Part shown: positions 12,308 to 19,831 of the stretch, piece by piece
How positions within the stretch are numbered: position 1 is the stretch's first letter
Layout of the letters: the number at the start of each line of letters is the position of its first letter
Assembly: GCF_900102725.1 (NCBI RefSeq)
Contig: NZ_FNJW01000008.1
Location: forward strand, 372,001 to 436,000
Length of the DNA stretch: 64,000 bases
Direction: 5' to 3'
From: Carnobacterium viridans
Lineage (GTDB): Bacteria; Bacillota; Bacilli; Lactobacillales; Carnobacteriaceae
Translations under genes and position numbers: made by a program
Notes under the pieces: generated by a model
What the model was told of the DNA's origin: nothing
The model's input: the letters and a program-made list of their open reading frames with translations, nothing else
Database searches by the model: none

Positions 12308-12449
12308 GTATTTCCCTTCTTTCTTTCATAATCAATTAGGTGAACTGATTCTATTTAACTTTATAAGTAAAGCAAACTTAATCGTGCTGTATTTATCAGT
12401 ATACCATTTTTTTATTAAAAATGGTTAGTAGAAATTCGGATGCAAATAG

Positions 12450-12479
12450 TTGCATAGTAAGAATAAAAAAAGATACAAT
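12450..12479 (+). promoter_or_regulatory. Predicted promoter of the carbonic anhydrase gene
   Basis: TTGCAT (12450-12455) and TACAAT (12474-12479) with an 18-nt spacer, 30 nt before the start codon. The match to consensus is moderate. Confidence 0.4.
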
Positions 12480-12509
12480 AACTATTGGAAACTCTAGGAG
12501 GGAAAACAA

Positions 12510-13208
12510 ATGGAATGGAATTACCAAGGAGATAGAGGTCCAGACAATTGGAAAACCATTTGTTCGGCCTTTTATCAAGCAGAAACAGAAAGTTTGCAAT
12601 CGCCAATCGCATTAGATGATAATCAAACAAACTTAACGAGCTCACAGCATTCACTGAGATTTGATTACAATAGAACGTTATTTGAATCGTCGTTTTTTAA
12701 CCATACGGTTCATTTATCGCCAAAAACAAATGAAAAAGTAAACTTTGTTACCTTTAACCATAAAAAATATTTTTTAGAAGATTTACATTTCCATTTACCG
12801 AGTGAGCATGAAATCAATCAAGAATCTTTTCCATTAGAATTTCATTTGGTGCACCGTTCTGTGAAAAATGATCTTCTCGTTGTAGGAGTCACTGTACTGC
12901 CTTCAGAACGCCCGATGAATACTGTATTAGCAGTAATAGATGAGAAGGCTTTGCATCCGCGTATCGCAGAAAGAGGTTTGACCGTTCCAATCGAATTAAA
13001 ACGTCTGTTGCCAGAAAAAAAACAGTTTTACCATTATACTGGATCATTAACTACGCCTCCAACGTCAGGTCCAGTAGAGTGGATCGTATTCCGGCACCAA
13101 ACATATATGAGACAAGGTTTACTTCAAGCCTTTAAACGAAATGTTGGGAAAACAAATAGACCACTACAACCTAGATCAGGCCGACCAATTTACTTATCAG
13201 ATTGTTAA
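12510..13208 (+). CDS. Alpha-class carbonic anhydrase, cytoplasmic form
   Basis: The 232-residue protein shows the alpha carbonic anhydrase layout: W-x-Y-x-G-x-x-GP-x-NW at the N-terminus, QSPI near residue 31, zinc ligands in HFHLPSEHE near residue 93, and FHLVHRS near residue 112; the family signature SEHEI...EFHLVH is intact. It interconverts CO2 and bicarbonate. No signal peptide is present, unlike many bacterial alpha enzymes, so it should act in the cytoplasm, where it could supply bicarbonate to carbamoyl-phosphate synthesis encoded nearby (inference). The start has AGGAGG 8 nt upstream. Confidence 0.92.
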   Translation: MEWNYQGDRGPDNWKTICSAFYQAETESLQSPIALDDNQTNLTSSQHSLRFDYNRTLFESSFFNHTVHLSPKTNEKVNFVTFNHKKYFLEDLHFHLPSEHEINQESFPLEFHLVHRSVKNDLLVVGVTVLPSERPMNTVLAVIDEKALHPRIAERGLTVPIELKRLLPEKKQFYHYTGSLTTPPTSGPVEWIVFRHQTYMRQGLLQAFKRNVGKTNRPLQPRSGRPIYLSDC

Positions 13209-13235
13209 TGGTTCATGTAATTCTCATTTTATTGC

Positions 13236-13264
13236 TTGACACGTTAGAAGACAACTAGTAAGAT
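13236..13264 (+). promoter_or_regulatory. Predicted promoter of the Trp-type leader and transporter operon
   Basis: A consensus TTGACA (13236-13241) and TAAGAT (13259-13264) with an exact 17-nt spacer, 36 nt before the leader peptide start. Confidence 0.75.
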
Positions 13265-13299
13265 TGTCATAATAGAAAAACAGCAAAGGAGTTCTCAAG

Positions 13300-13362
13300 A
13301 TGCTAAATAACTTATCTTATAATGGACAATTGAATAGCAGTTGGCAAAGCCAAGATAGATAG
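13300..13362 (+). CDS. Putative 20-residue leader peptide with one Trp codon
   Basis: A short frame of 20 codons plus TAG starts 8 nt after a perfect AAAGGAG ribosome binding site (13285-13291) and just downstream of a good promoter. The peptide begins MLNNLSYNGQ and has a single Trp at codon 15 (13342-13344). Its stop codon overlaps the 5' arm of the first of several competing hairpins. This arrangement, ahead of a tryptophan-type ABC transporter, fits a ribosome-sensing attenuator. The coding status rests only on the signals and position; the sequence itself matches no family I know. Confidence 0.55.
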   Translation: MLNNLSYNGQLNSSWQSQDR

Positions 13363-13502
13363 GTTGATCCATGAGAACGCTCATAGATGCAACCTTCAGT
13401 GTACTGAATGTATGTATCTATGTTGGTTTATTTGAAGACAAGCTAGACTTCCAATCCACATAGAGAGAATATTTAATTCTATTTCTATGTGGATTTTGTT
13501 TT
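13361..13502 (+). promoter_or_regulatory. Putative attenuator with mutually exclusive hairpins
   Basis: Four pairings compete. (1) AGGTTG...ATGAG (13361-13375) with CTCAT...CAACCT (13380-13395). (2) CATAGATGCA (13382-13391) with TGTATCTATG (13413-13422), enclosing a small hairpin at 13395-13408. (3) TCTATGTTGG (13417-13426) with CCACATAGA (13456-13464). (4) The terminator ATCCACATAGA (13454-13464) with TCTATGTGGAT (13484-13494), followed by TTTTGTTTT. A ribosome finishing the leader peptide would mask the 5' arm of hairpin 1, allow 2 and thus the terminator; stalling at the Trp codon would allow 1, then 3, and prevent termination. No T-box core sequence was found. Confidence 0.6.
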
Positions 13503-13507
13503 GCATA

Positions 13508-13548
13508 AAAACAGCTTCCACGAATTATTTGTGGCAGCTGTTTTTTTT
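13508..13548 (+). terminator. Second strong terminator in the transporter leader
   Basis: AAAACAGCTTCCAC (13508-13521) pairs with GTGGCAGCTGTTTT (13531-13544) with one mismatch, followed by a run of T. It lies between the attenuator and the transporter genes, so transcription must pass it or restart after it. Confidence 0.75.
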
Positions 13549-13572
13549 ATTTTGATTACTGGGGTGTGTACA

Positions 13573-13614
13573 ATGGAAAAGAAACGATGGCGACTTTGTT
13601 GTAAGGCTAAATAA
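13573..13614 (+). CDS. Possible 13-residue mini-ORF with one Trp codon
   Basis: MEKKRWRLCCKAK followed by TAA, with GGGGTG 6 nt before the ATG. It lies after the second terminator and 29 nt before the substrate-binding protein gene. It is basic, with one Trp codon and two Cys codons in a row. It could be a second regulatory peptide, or chance. Confidence 0.3.
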   Translation: MEKKRWRLCCKAK

Positions 13615-13643
13615 AATTTAATCACTATTGGGGGATGAAGGAT

Positions 13644-14621
13644 ATGAAAAAAATGTTTGGCTTCATTATATGTTTAGTAGCACTTTTAACTGTTGCCTTT
13701 TTTACTACTAAAACTGAGACAGTTACAAAAAAGGAAAAACCGATGGTTGGTATTCTACAACTGACAAGTCATCCAGCTCTTGACCTCATTTATAAAGGAA
13801 TTGTAGATGAGCTAAATGATGCGGGTTATATTGACGGGGAAACAATGACATTGGATTTTCAAAATGCTCAAGGGGACCAAAGCAACTTAAATTCGATGAG
13901 TACTCGATTTGTTAGTAGAGGAGCTGATGTGATGGTCGGTATAGCAACTCCTTCAGCTCAAGCATTAGCGAACAGCTCTCAAGATATTCCTATCGTATTA
14001 GGTGCTGTTACAGATCCTGAGGGGTCTGGATTAGTTAAAAGCAATGAAGCTCCTGGTGGGAATATTACGGGGGTGAGTGACTTAACACCCATTAAAGAAC
14101 AATTTTCTTTGATCAAAGAAATTTTACCAGAAGCTCAAACAATCGGTATTTTATATTCATCAAGTGAAGACAATTCCATTGTACAAGCTGATCAAGCCAT
14201 TGAGATTGCTGAAGAAATGGGATTGGATACTCAAGTCATGACGGTTTCTTCAACGAACGATGTTGCTCAGGTAGCATCTACCTTAGCTGCACAAGTTGAC
14301 GCTATATGGGTACCTACCGATAATACGATAGCTAGTGCAATGAACACATTAGTGTCCGCTGCAGATTCAAATCTGATCCCAGTTTTTCCAGCTGTAGATA
14401 CTATGGTAGAAGAAGGCGGTTTAGCAACTGTTGGATTAGATCAATACGAATTAGGTCGTTTGACCGGTGAAATGGTAGTAGCTATTTTAAATGGTGATGC
14501 AGATCCTTCAACGACTCCTATTCGCTATCTCGATCAAGGGAATATCATTATCAATGAAGAAAAAGCTGAACAGCTTGGTATTACTATTCCAACTCAGGTA
14601 TTGGAAAAAGCTAAAGAATAG
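13644..14621 (+). CDS. trpX: ABC transporter substrate-binding protein, tryptophan (TrpX) type
   Basis: This is a COG2984-type periplasmic-binding-like protein; relatives in streptococci and lactobacilli are annotated as tryptophan transporter binding proteins. The first 20 or so residues form a hydrophobic N-terminal segment (KMFGFIICLVALLTVAFF) without a lipobox, so it is probably held by an uncleaved or signal-peptidase I-type helix rather than a lipid. GILQLTSHPALD and GADVMVGIATPSAQAL are typical of the family. The start at 13644 is preferred to 13635 because the GGGGG site directly abuts the earlier ATG. The operon continues with permease and ATPase. Substrate assignment is by family and leader context. 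Confidence 0.85.
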   Translation: MKKMFGFIICLVALLTVAFFTTKTETVTKKEKPMVGILQLTSHPALDLIYKGIVDELNDAGYIDGETMTLDFQNAQGDQSNLNSMSTRFVSRGADVMVGIATPSAQALANSSQDIPIVLGAVTDPEGSGLVKSNEAPGGNITGVSDLTPIKEQFSLIKEILPEAQTIGILYSSSEDNSIVQADQAIEIAEEMGLDTQVMTVSSTNDVAQVASTLAAQVDAIWVPTDNTIASAMNTLVSAADSNLIPVFPAVDTMVEEGGLATVGLDQYELGRLTGEMVVAILNGDADPSTTPIRYLDQGNIIINEEKAEQLGITIPTQVLEKAKE

Positions 14622-14649
14622 CTTACTTAACTAGAATGGGGGAAATCAA

Positions 14650-15540
14650 ATGGATTTAATTGTTACAGCAACAGCACAAGGATTATTGTGGGGCATGATG
14701 GCTTTAGGCATATTTATTACTTATCGTATTTTAGATTTACCAGATATGACAGCAGAGGGTTCCTTTCCTTTAGGAGCTGCAGTATGTGCTCAACTGATTA
14801 TTTCAGGCGTTCATCCTTTAACTGCAACCGCCATTGCCTTCGTCATAGGAGCTTTGGCTGGTGCAGTTACCGGGTTTCTTATTACAAAAGCTCATATTCC
14901 TGGATTATTAGCAGGAATTTTAACGATGACTGGTTTATATTCTATTAATTTGCGTATTATGCAACGAGCTAACTTGAGTTTACTTGGAGAGGCTAGATTA
15001 ACGGATTTCTTTACTAGATTTAATCTACCTAGCCAATTTGATACGATTTTCTTAGGAATCATTCTTGTTTGTATCGTGATTACATTATTGGTCTTATTTT
15101 TCAAAACAGAATTGGGTCAAGCTGTTATTGCAACCGGTGATAATGAAAAAATGGCACGTTCATTAGGAATTTCTACCAATCAAACTAAAATACTCGGACT
15201 TATGCTTTCAAATGGACTGGTTTCCGCTGCAGGAGCACTTATTGCTCAAGACAATGGCTATGCTGATATCAGTATGGGTATTGGGACTATCGTTATCGGT
15301 CTAGCATCAGTTATTATTGGTGAAGTGATCTTTGGAAACTTATCTTTTGTTAACCGTCTGATTTGTGTCATTTTAGGAGCGATTATTTATCGTTTTATCA
15401 TCATGTTCGTCTTACTGGTCGGATTACAGCCAAATGATTTGAAACTTATTTCAGCAGTCATTTTAGCTTTCTGTTTAGCATTACCAAGTATACGTGCAAA
15501 ATATAATTTGAATTTCTTCCAAAAAAAGGAGTTGTTGTAA
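14650..15540 (+). CDS. ABC transporter permease, TrpY type
   Basis: The 296-residue integral membrane protein has about eight to nine hydrophobic segments and belongs to the COG4120/BPD_transp_2-like permease family that accompanies COG2984 binding proteins. The segment IYRILDLPDMTAEGSFPLGAAV-type near residues 25-45 is characteristic of the group. It forms the membrane channel of the importer together with the binding protein upstream and the ATPase that begins 2 nt after its stop. The ribosome binding site is GGGGG, 7 nt before the ATG. Confidence 0.88.
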   Translation: MDLIVTATAQGLLWGMMALGIFITYRILDLPDMTAEGSFPLGAAVCAQLIISGVHPLTATAIAFVIGALAGAVTGFLITKAHIPGLLAGILTMTGLYSINLRIMQRANLSLLGEARLTDFFTRFNLPSQFDTIFLGIILVCIVITLLVLFFKTELGQAVIATGDNEKMARSLGISTNQTKILGLMLSNGLVSAAGALIAQDNGYADISMGIGTIVIGLASVIIGEVIFGNLSFVNRLICVILGAIIYRFIIMFVLLVGLQPNDLKLISAVILAFCLALPSIRAKYNLNFFQKKELL

Positions 15541-15541
15541 G

Positions 15542-16360
15542 ATGACTACTAGTACACCAGTTTTATCATTAAAAGGACTAACGAAACAATTCAATAAAGG
15601 AACGCCAAATCAAAATACCGTATTAAATGATTTAACCTTAGAAGTAAAAAAAGGTGATTTCATTACGATTATTGGTGGAAACGGAGCTGGGAAATCGACA
15701 TTGCTAAACAGCATTGCTGGCAATTTTATGATCGATAAAGGTTCTATCCTGTTGGGAGAGAAAGATTTAACTCCTTTGAAAGAAGAAAAACGTGCGGGAT
15801 CAATTGGTCGTGTCTTTCAAGACCCAGTTATGGGAACCGCTCCTCGAATGACTGTAGGTGAAAATTTAGCTATTGCCTATCGTAGAGGAAAGAAACGTTC
15901 TCTTCGAAAAGGAACATCGGATAAAGAGCGGGAGTACTTTAAACAGGTCTTAGCTGAATTAGGCTTAGGTTTAGAAAACCGTTTGGATAGCGAAATGGGA
16001 TTGTTGTCTGGTGGTCAACGTCAATCTATTGCACTGTTAATGGCAACGATGAATAAACCAGAACTTTTATTATTAGATGAGCATACAGCAGCGTTAGATC
16101 CTAAAACAGCAAAAGTCGTTTTAGAACTGACTAAAAGACGAATTGAACAAGAAGAGTTGACAGCTCTGATGATCACACATAATATGAACGATGCGTTAAA
16201 ATATGGCAATCGATTGATCATGCTCGATGGTGGAAAAGTGATTGTTGATTTATCTGGAGAAGAAAAGAAGAACTTAACAGTTCCAGATGTACTGGTTCTT
16301 TTTCAAACAGCCACAGACTCTAACAGTCAATTATCGGATGAGCTTTTATTAAGTCGTTAA
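15542..16360 (+). CDS. ABC transporter ATP-binding protein, TrpZ type
   Basis: The 272-residue ATPase has Walker A GGNGAGKST near residue 46, the signature LSGGQRQS near residue 157, and Walker B LLLLDEHTAALD near residue 177. It powers the importer encoded by the two upstream genes (COG1101-type ATPase). It is the last gene of the operon and is followed by a terminator. Confidence 0.9.
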   Translation: MTTSTPVLSLKGLTKQFNKGTPNQNTVLNDLTLEVKKGDFITIIGGNGAGKSTLLNSIAGNFMIDKGSILLGEKDLTPLKEEKRAGSIGRVFQDPVMGTAPRMTVGENLAIAYRRGKKRSLRKGTSDKEREYFKQVLAELGLGLENRLDSEMGLLSGGQRQSIALLMATMNKPELLLLDEHTAALDPKTAKVVLELTKRRIEQEELTALMITHNMNDALKYGNRLIMLDGGKVIVDLSGEEKKNLTVPDVLVLFQTATDSNSQLSDELLLSR

Positions 16361-16394
16361 ACAATTGACACTACCAAAAATATAAGGATAACAA

Positions 16395-16430
16395 ATAGTC
16401 CAAGACAATTGTCTTGGACTATTTTGTTTT
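16395..16430 (+). terminator. Terminator of the Trp-type transporter operon
   Basis: ATAGTCCAAGACAA pairs perfectly with TTGTCTTGGACTAT (16395-16422), followed by TTTTGTTTT. Confidence 0.85.
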
Positions 16431-16431
16431 A

Positions 16432-16487
16432 TTGTACAAATTTAATCGATAGTTGTATAATACACATATATTAGTTGTATGATACAA
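16432..16487 (+). promoter_or_regulatory. MarR gene promoter with two palindromic operators
   Basis: TTGTAC (16432-16437) and TATAAT (16456-16461) are 18 nt apart. TGTATAATACA (16454-16464) covers the -10 box, and a second palindrome, TTGTATGATACAA (16475-16487), lies 22 bp further, centre to centre. The shared half-site TTGTAT and the two-turn spacing suggest autorepression by the MarR protein encoded next. Confidence 0.6.
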
Positions 16488-16511
16488 TTGACCCTAGATA
16501 GGAGCGTTTAG

Positions 16512-16958
16512 ATGGATAATCATCCTGAAATACCGATACATTCGTTGATTCACCGTTTCACGGAATTTAGTCAAAATTATGTCAAATTAGAAAAACAATT
16601 ACTTGCTAAACATAAGATAACTAAATCAGGATTCTTGATTATATCTTTTATAAAAGATGAAAAAATAACTTTAAATGAATTGACCAACCATTCTGAATTA
16701 GATAAATCAACTTTAAGTCGTCAAATTAAAGCATTAGAAAAAAAGGGGTTTATTTTAAAAGAACAAGGAACCGACAAAAGAGTTAGCCAACTCTCAGTAA
16801 CTCCTGAAGCACGACAATTGCTTTTAATGGTTTCATTTGAACTTGAGAAAGCATACAGTACTATTTTTAAAAGTTGGCCTGATGATGAAAAACAACTCTT
16901 ACTTGTTTTAATGGGCAGGGTCAATCGAAGCATTCAATCTTTCCAAGTAGAAAAGTAG
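16512..16958 (+). CDS. MarR-family transcriptional regulator
   Basis: The 148-residue protein has a winged helix with the recognition region LTNHSELDKSTLSRQIKALEKKGFI near residues 57-82, typical of MarR. Such proteins bind short palindromes as dimers and often repress themselves and a neighbouring gene. Two matching palindromes overlap its promoter. The next genes downstream are a small unknown protein and a DJ-1/PfpI protein, which might belong to its regulon (inference). The signal molecule is unknown. Confidence 0.85.
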   Translation: MDNHPEIPIHSLIHRFTEFSQNYVKLEKQLLAKHKITKSGFLIISFIKDEKITLNELTNHSELDKSTLSRQIKALEKKGFILKEQGTDKRVSQLSVTPEARQLLLMVSFELEKAYSTIFKSWPDDEKQLLLVLMGRVNRSIQSFQVEK

Positions 16959-17028
16959 AAGATTTTTGCAATTCACTCAAAAGCAGTTACAATTATGAAT
17001 GAAGTATGAAACCAAAGGAGACGAATAC

Positions 17029-17343
17029 ATGGATCCAAAAACACTTAATGGTTTATCGAAAGATGAATTGATAGAACTTATCATCAGTCAGAGTGAAGAG
17101 CTGAAAGAGCAAGATATTCATTTAGAAGCCGAAGTAGAAGAAAATCGATTTATAAAAAGTTTAGGATTTGTAGATGGATACAAAAATTATCAAAATTATT
17201 TTATTCGCTTTTTTGAAGATGAAAGTGAAGGAACAGCTAAAAAAGGAAGCATCTTTTTAGGTATCTTAGAAGATTTTATCAACGATTATGGAAGCGAACC
17301 CGTTCGGGAATTAACGGAAGAGTTTATTGAAGATCAGATTTAA
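17029..17343 (+). CDS. Small acidic protein of unknown function
   Basis: I do not recognise this 104-residue protein. It is acidic, with a predicted helical N-terminal part (LSKDELIELIISQSEELKEQD) that could form a short coiled coil and an aromatic middle (GYKNYQNYFIRFFEDE). No signal peptide, membrane segment or metal motif is visible. The start at 17029 follows AAAGGAG by 8 nt and is preferred over the ATG at 16999. It lies between the MarR gene and the PfpI gene, same strand. Confidence 0.7.
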   Translation: MDPKTLNGLSKDELIELIISQSEELKEQDIHLEAEVEENRFIKSLGFVDGYKNYQNYFIRFFEDESEGTAKKGSIFLGILEDFINDYGSEPVRELTEEFIEDQI

Positions 17344-17425
17344 GTTATCCAAGATTTGCACTCCTTTAGTAGAATTGATAAACTAGTGCTAGTCATATAT
17401 TGAATTGTTGAGGAGGAATAAAGAG

Positions 17426-17944
17426 ATGTCTGTAGAAAACAAAAAGATTATTGCTTTAGTCAGTGATGATTTCGAAGATTTAGAATTATGGTATCCTGTC
17501 CTTCGTTTAAGAGAAGCTGGAGCCGTCGTTCATTTAGTAAGCGAGAATAAAGATACCGTTTATCATGGGAAGTATGGAGTGCCGGTAACGTCTGATTATA
17601 GTTTTGAAGAGATTATTAAAGAGGAATACGATGGCATTTTAGTTCCTGGAGGATGGTCGCCAGATAAATTAAGACGTTTTCCAAAAGTTATTGAATTTGT
17701 TCAATATTTTGATCAACAAAAGAAACCTATCGGACAAATTTGTCACGCTGGTTGGGTATTGATCTCAGCTGGAATTCTTAATGGAGTCAATGTTACGAGT
17801 ACTCCTGGAATTAAAGACGATATGACCAATGCTGGAGCTATTTGGCATGATACACCAGCTATTACAGACGGACATATCGTTTCAAGTCGCAGACCACCAG
17901 ATCTTCCTGACTACATGAAACAGTATATTGCATCATTTGAATAA
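17426..17944 (+). CDS. DJ-1/PfpI-family protein
   Basis: The 172-residue protein has the class I glutamine-amidotransferase-like fold of the DJ-1/PfpI family: an N-terminal ALVSDDFEDLELWYPVLRLREAG with the conserved Glu region, and the nucleophile elbow GQICHAGW near residue 111 containing the reactive Cys. Relatives include glyoxalase III-like deglycases and stress proteins (YraA, YhbO). The start at 17426 has AGGAGG 9 nt upstream. Exact activity is not decidable from sequence. A long terminator follows. Confidence 0.88.
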   Translation: MSVENKKIIALVSDDFEDLELWYPVLRLREAGAVVHLVSENKDTVYHGKYGVPVTSDYSFEEIIKEEYDGILVPGGWSPDKLRRFPKVIEFVQYFDQQKKPIGQICHAGWVLISAGILNGVNVTSTPGIKDDMTNAGAIWHDTPAITDGHIVSSRRPPDLPDYMKQYIASFE

Positions 17945-17947
17945 ACG

Positions 17948-18007
17948 AACTCAATAGAAAAAGGAACCTGACAAAGCGTCATGTTCCTTTTTCTATTGAG
18001 TTTTTTT
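17948..18007 (+). terminator. Long terminator after the PfpI gene
   Basis: AACTCAATAGAAAAAGGAAC (17948-17967) pairs with the segment starting GTTCCTTTTTCTATTGAG at 17983, followed by seven T. Confidence 0.9.
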
Positions 18008-18384
18008 AGTGCCCTAGATTATGTAATAATAAGAAAAACTGAATCCAATTTACTAAAGCATTAGTATTCTTTATTTACTCTACACTAAGCATTAGTACTT
18101 TAAAAAATATATAAAAACAATATTGTTTTTATTAAATCTTCTTTTAGAAAAACAAACTCCACAAAAACGCTCTGTTTCAAGTTTTACTAAATTATGTTTT
18201 TTTATCCATTTAAATAATTAATCCTTTTATTGCTTCTAATTTTAAAAAAAACTATACTAATTTTTGTGTGAAAGAACAGAATGCTACTTAAGTTCTCTAG
18301 TTTAACGAGATGAAATGACTCTTGCGCTAGTTATCTATCTTAATGAACAGGAACAATTTCATAACAATAGGAGGCGTTTCTGAA
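18008..18384. other. AT-rich intergenic stretch upstream of metN
   Basis: No reading frame with a ribosome binding site and no S-box, S-MK box or T-box core was seen. The sequence is very AT-rich. The ATG at 18343 is in frame with metN but lacks a ribosome binding site. Confidence 0.5.
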
Positions 18385-19122
18385 TTGATTGAATTAAAAG
18401 GGGTCTCAAAAGGGTTCATTGGACAAAATGGTGCATTCAAAGCCGTTGATCAGGTGAGTTTGTCTATTGAAAAAAATGAACTTTTTGGTGTTATTGGAGA
18501 AAGCGGAGCAGGAAAGTCAACCCTATTGCGCTTTATTAATGCTCTAGAACAGCCGGACGAGGGACGGATAATTGTTGACAATGTAGATGTTCAGCAACTA
18601 TCTAAAAAAGAATTGCGACTCTATCAAAAAAAAATTAGTATGATTTTTCAACAATTTAATTTACTCAGCAATAAAACGGTTGAAGAAAACATCCTGTTGC
18701 CGTTAGAATTATATGATTACAAACAGACTTTACCGATTGAAACCGTATTGGATTTTGTCGGATTGAATGATAAACGCACCAGTTACCCTGCTGAGCTTTC
18801 TGGTGGACAAAAGCAGCGTGTCGGTATCGCGCGTGCATTGATTACACGGCCGACAATCCTGCTTTGTGATGAACCAACTTCTGCTTTAGACCAGGGAACA
18901 ACGAAGGAAATCGTCGATGTGCTAAAAAGAGCTCATCAAGAATTCGGAATGACTGTAGTAATTGTGACGCATGAGTTAGAAGTGATTAAAGAATTATGCT
19001 CACGTGCTGCAGTGATCGAAAAGGGACGATTGATTGATACTATTCAAGTAACCCGTAAAAATGAGCAGAAAATCTTTAAGTCATATCACCAACGGGCGTT
19101 GGAGGTGTTAGGTAATGTCTGA
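18385..19122 (+). CDS. metN: Methionine-type ABC transporter ATP-binding protein, short form
   Basis: Walker A GESGAGKST is near residues 38-46, the signature is LSGGQKQRV and Walker B is ILLCDEPTSALD. It energises the MetI/MetQ importer encoded next. The TTG at 18385 is taken as start because AGGAGG (18369-18374) lies 10 nt upstream. The product is about 245 residues, whereas typical MetN is near 340; the C-terminal NIL domain, which binds methionine and inhibits transport, is absent. It overlaps metI by 8 nt. Confidence 0.85.
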   Translation: MIELKGVSKGFIGQNGAFKAVDQVSLSIEKNELFGVIGESGAGKSTLLRFINALEQPDEGRIIVDNVDVQQLSKKELRLYQKKISMIFQQFNLLSNKTVEENILLPLELYDYKQTLPIETVLDFVGLNDKRTSYPAELSGGQKQRVGIARALITRPTILLCDEPTSALDQGTTKEIVDVLKRAHQEFGMTVVIVTHELEVIKELCSRAAVIEKGRLIDTIQVTRKNEQKIFKSYHQRALEVLGNV

Positions 19123-19801
19123 TTCGTTGGAAATTTATTTTGAGCGCGTGATTGATCATGCTCCAAATTTGATAGAAAGCCTCTATGAAACCGCCATTAT
19201 GATGGGATTTTCTATGGTTGCTGCTATTCTTTTAGGACTGCCTTTGGGAACCTTGCTCTTTTTAACGGCAAAAGGAAAACCAATGGAAAATAATTGGCTC
19301 TATCAATTAGCCAATATTTTTGTCAATATTATCCGTTCATTTCCCTTTTTATTATTAGTGATTGCCATGCAGCCAGCTATTCGTCACTTCTATGGACGTG
19401 CAACAGGAGATCCAATTGCTGCATCATTTCCAATGATGCTTATTGCAATCGTACTTTATGCACGTTTTGTTGAGCAGTCCCTGCTTGATGTGCCTAAAGG
19501 CGTAATAGAAACGGCTCAGTCTATGGGCGCAACTATCCCTCAACTGGTTTGGAAATTTTTATATGTAGAAGCACGGAGTTCATTATTGATTGGGTTCACT
19601 ACAGCTTTTGTTAGTTTTATTTCCTATTCTACTATTATGGGAGTTGTTGGGGGAGGGGGAATTGGAGATTTTGCGATTCGCTATGGCTATCAACGATATG
19701 AAACCGATATTATGTATACAGCAATCATCATTATTATTATTTTTGTCGTCTTAGTGCAATGGTTAGGACTAAAAATTGCGCACAAGATCGATAAGAGGTA
19801 A
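19115..19801 (+). CDS. metI: Methionine-type ABC transporter permease
   Basis: The 228-residue membrane protein has five or so transmembrane segments and the MetI-type coupling region ETAQSMGATIPQLVWKFLYVEA near residues 130-150. It forms the homodimeric channel for MetQ-delivered substrate. The start overlaps the end of metN and metQ follows after 30 nt. Confidence 0.92.
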   Translation: MSDSLEIYFERVIDHAPNLIESLYETAIMMGFSMVAAILLGLPLGTLLFLTAKGKPMENNWLYQLANIFVNIIRSFPFLLLVIAMQPAIRHFYGRATGDPIAASFPMMLIAIVLYARFVEQSLLDVPKGVIETAQSMGATIPQLVWKFLYVEARSSLLIGFTTAFVSFISYSTIMGVVGGGGIGDFAIRYGYQRYETDIMYTAIIIIIIFVVLVQWLGLKIAHKIDKR

Positions 19802-19831
19802 CAAAATTTATTTTCAAAAGGAGAGAGTTTA

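Noticed and set aside
12396-12654. Minus-strand reading frames of 67-79 codons across the carbonic anhydrase start
   Set aside because: They lack ribosome binding sites, cross the opposite gene's start, and show no protein-like composition; chance frames.
13263-13640. T-box (tRNA-Trp) riboswitch upstream of the transporter
   Set aside because: No T-box core such as AGGGTGGNACCGCG is present, and the leader before the terminator is too short for stem I plus antiterminator.
18008-18384. SAM riboswitch or Met T-box upstream of metN
   Set aside because: No conserved core of S-box, S-MK box or T-box was found in this AT-rich stretch.
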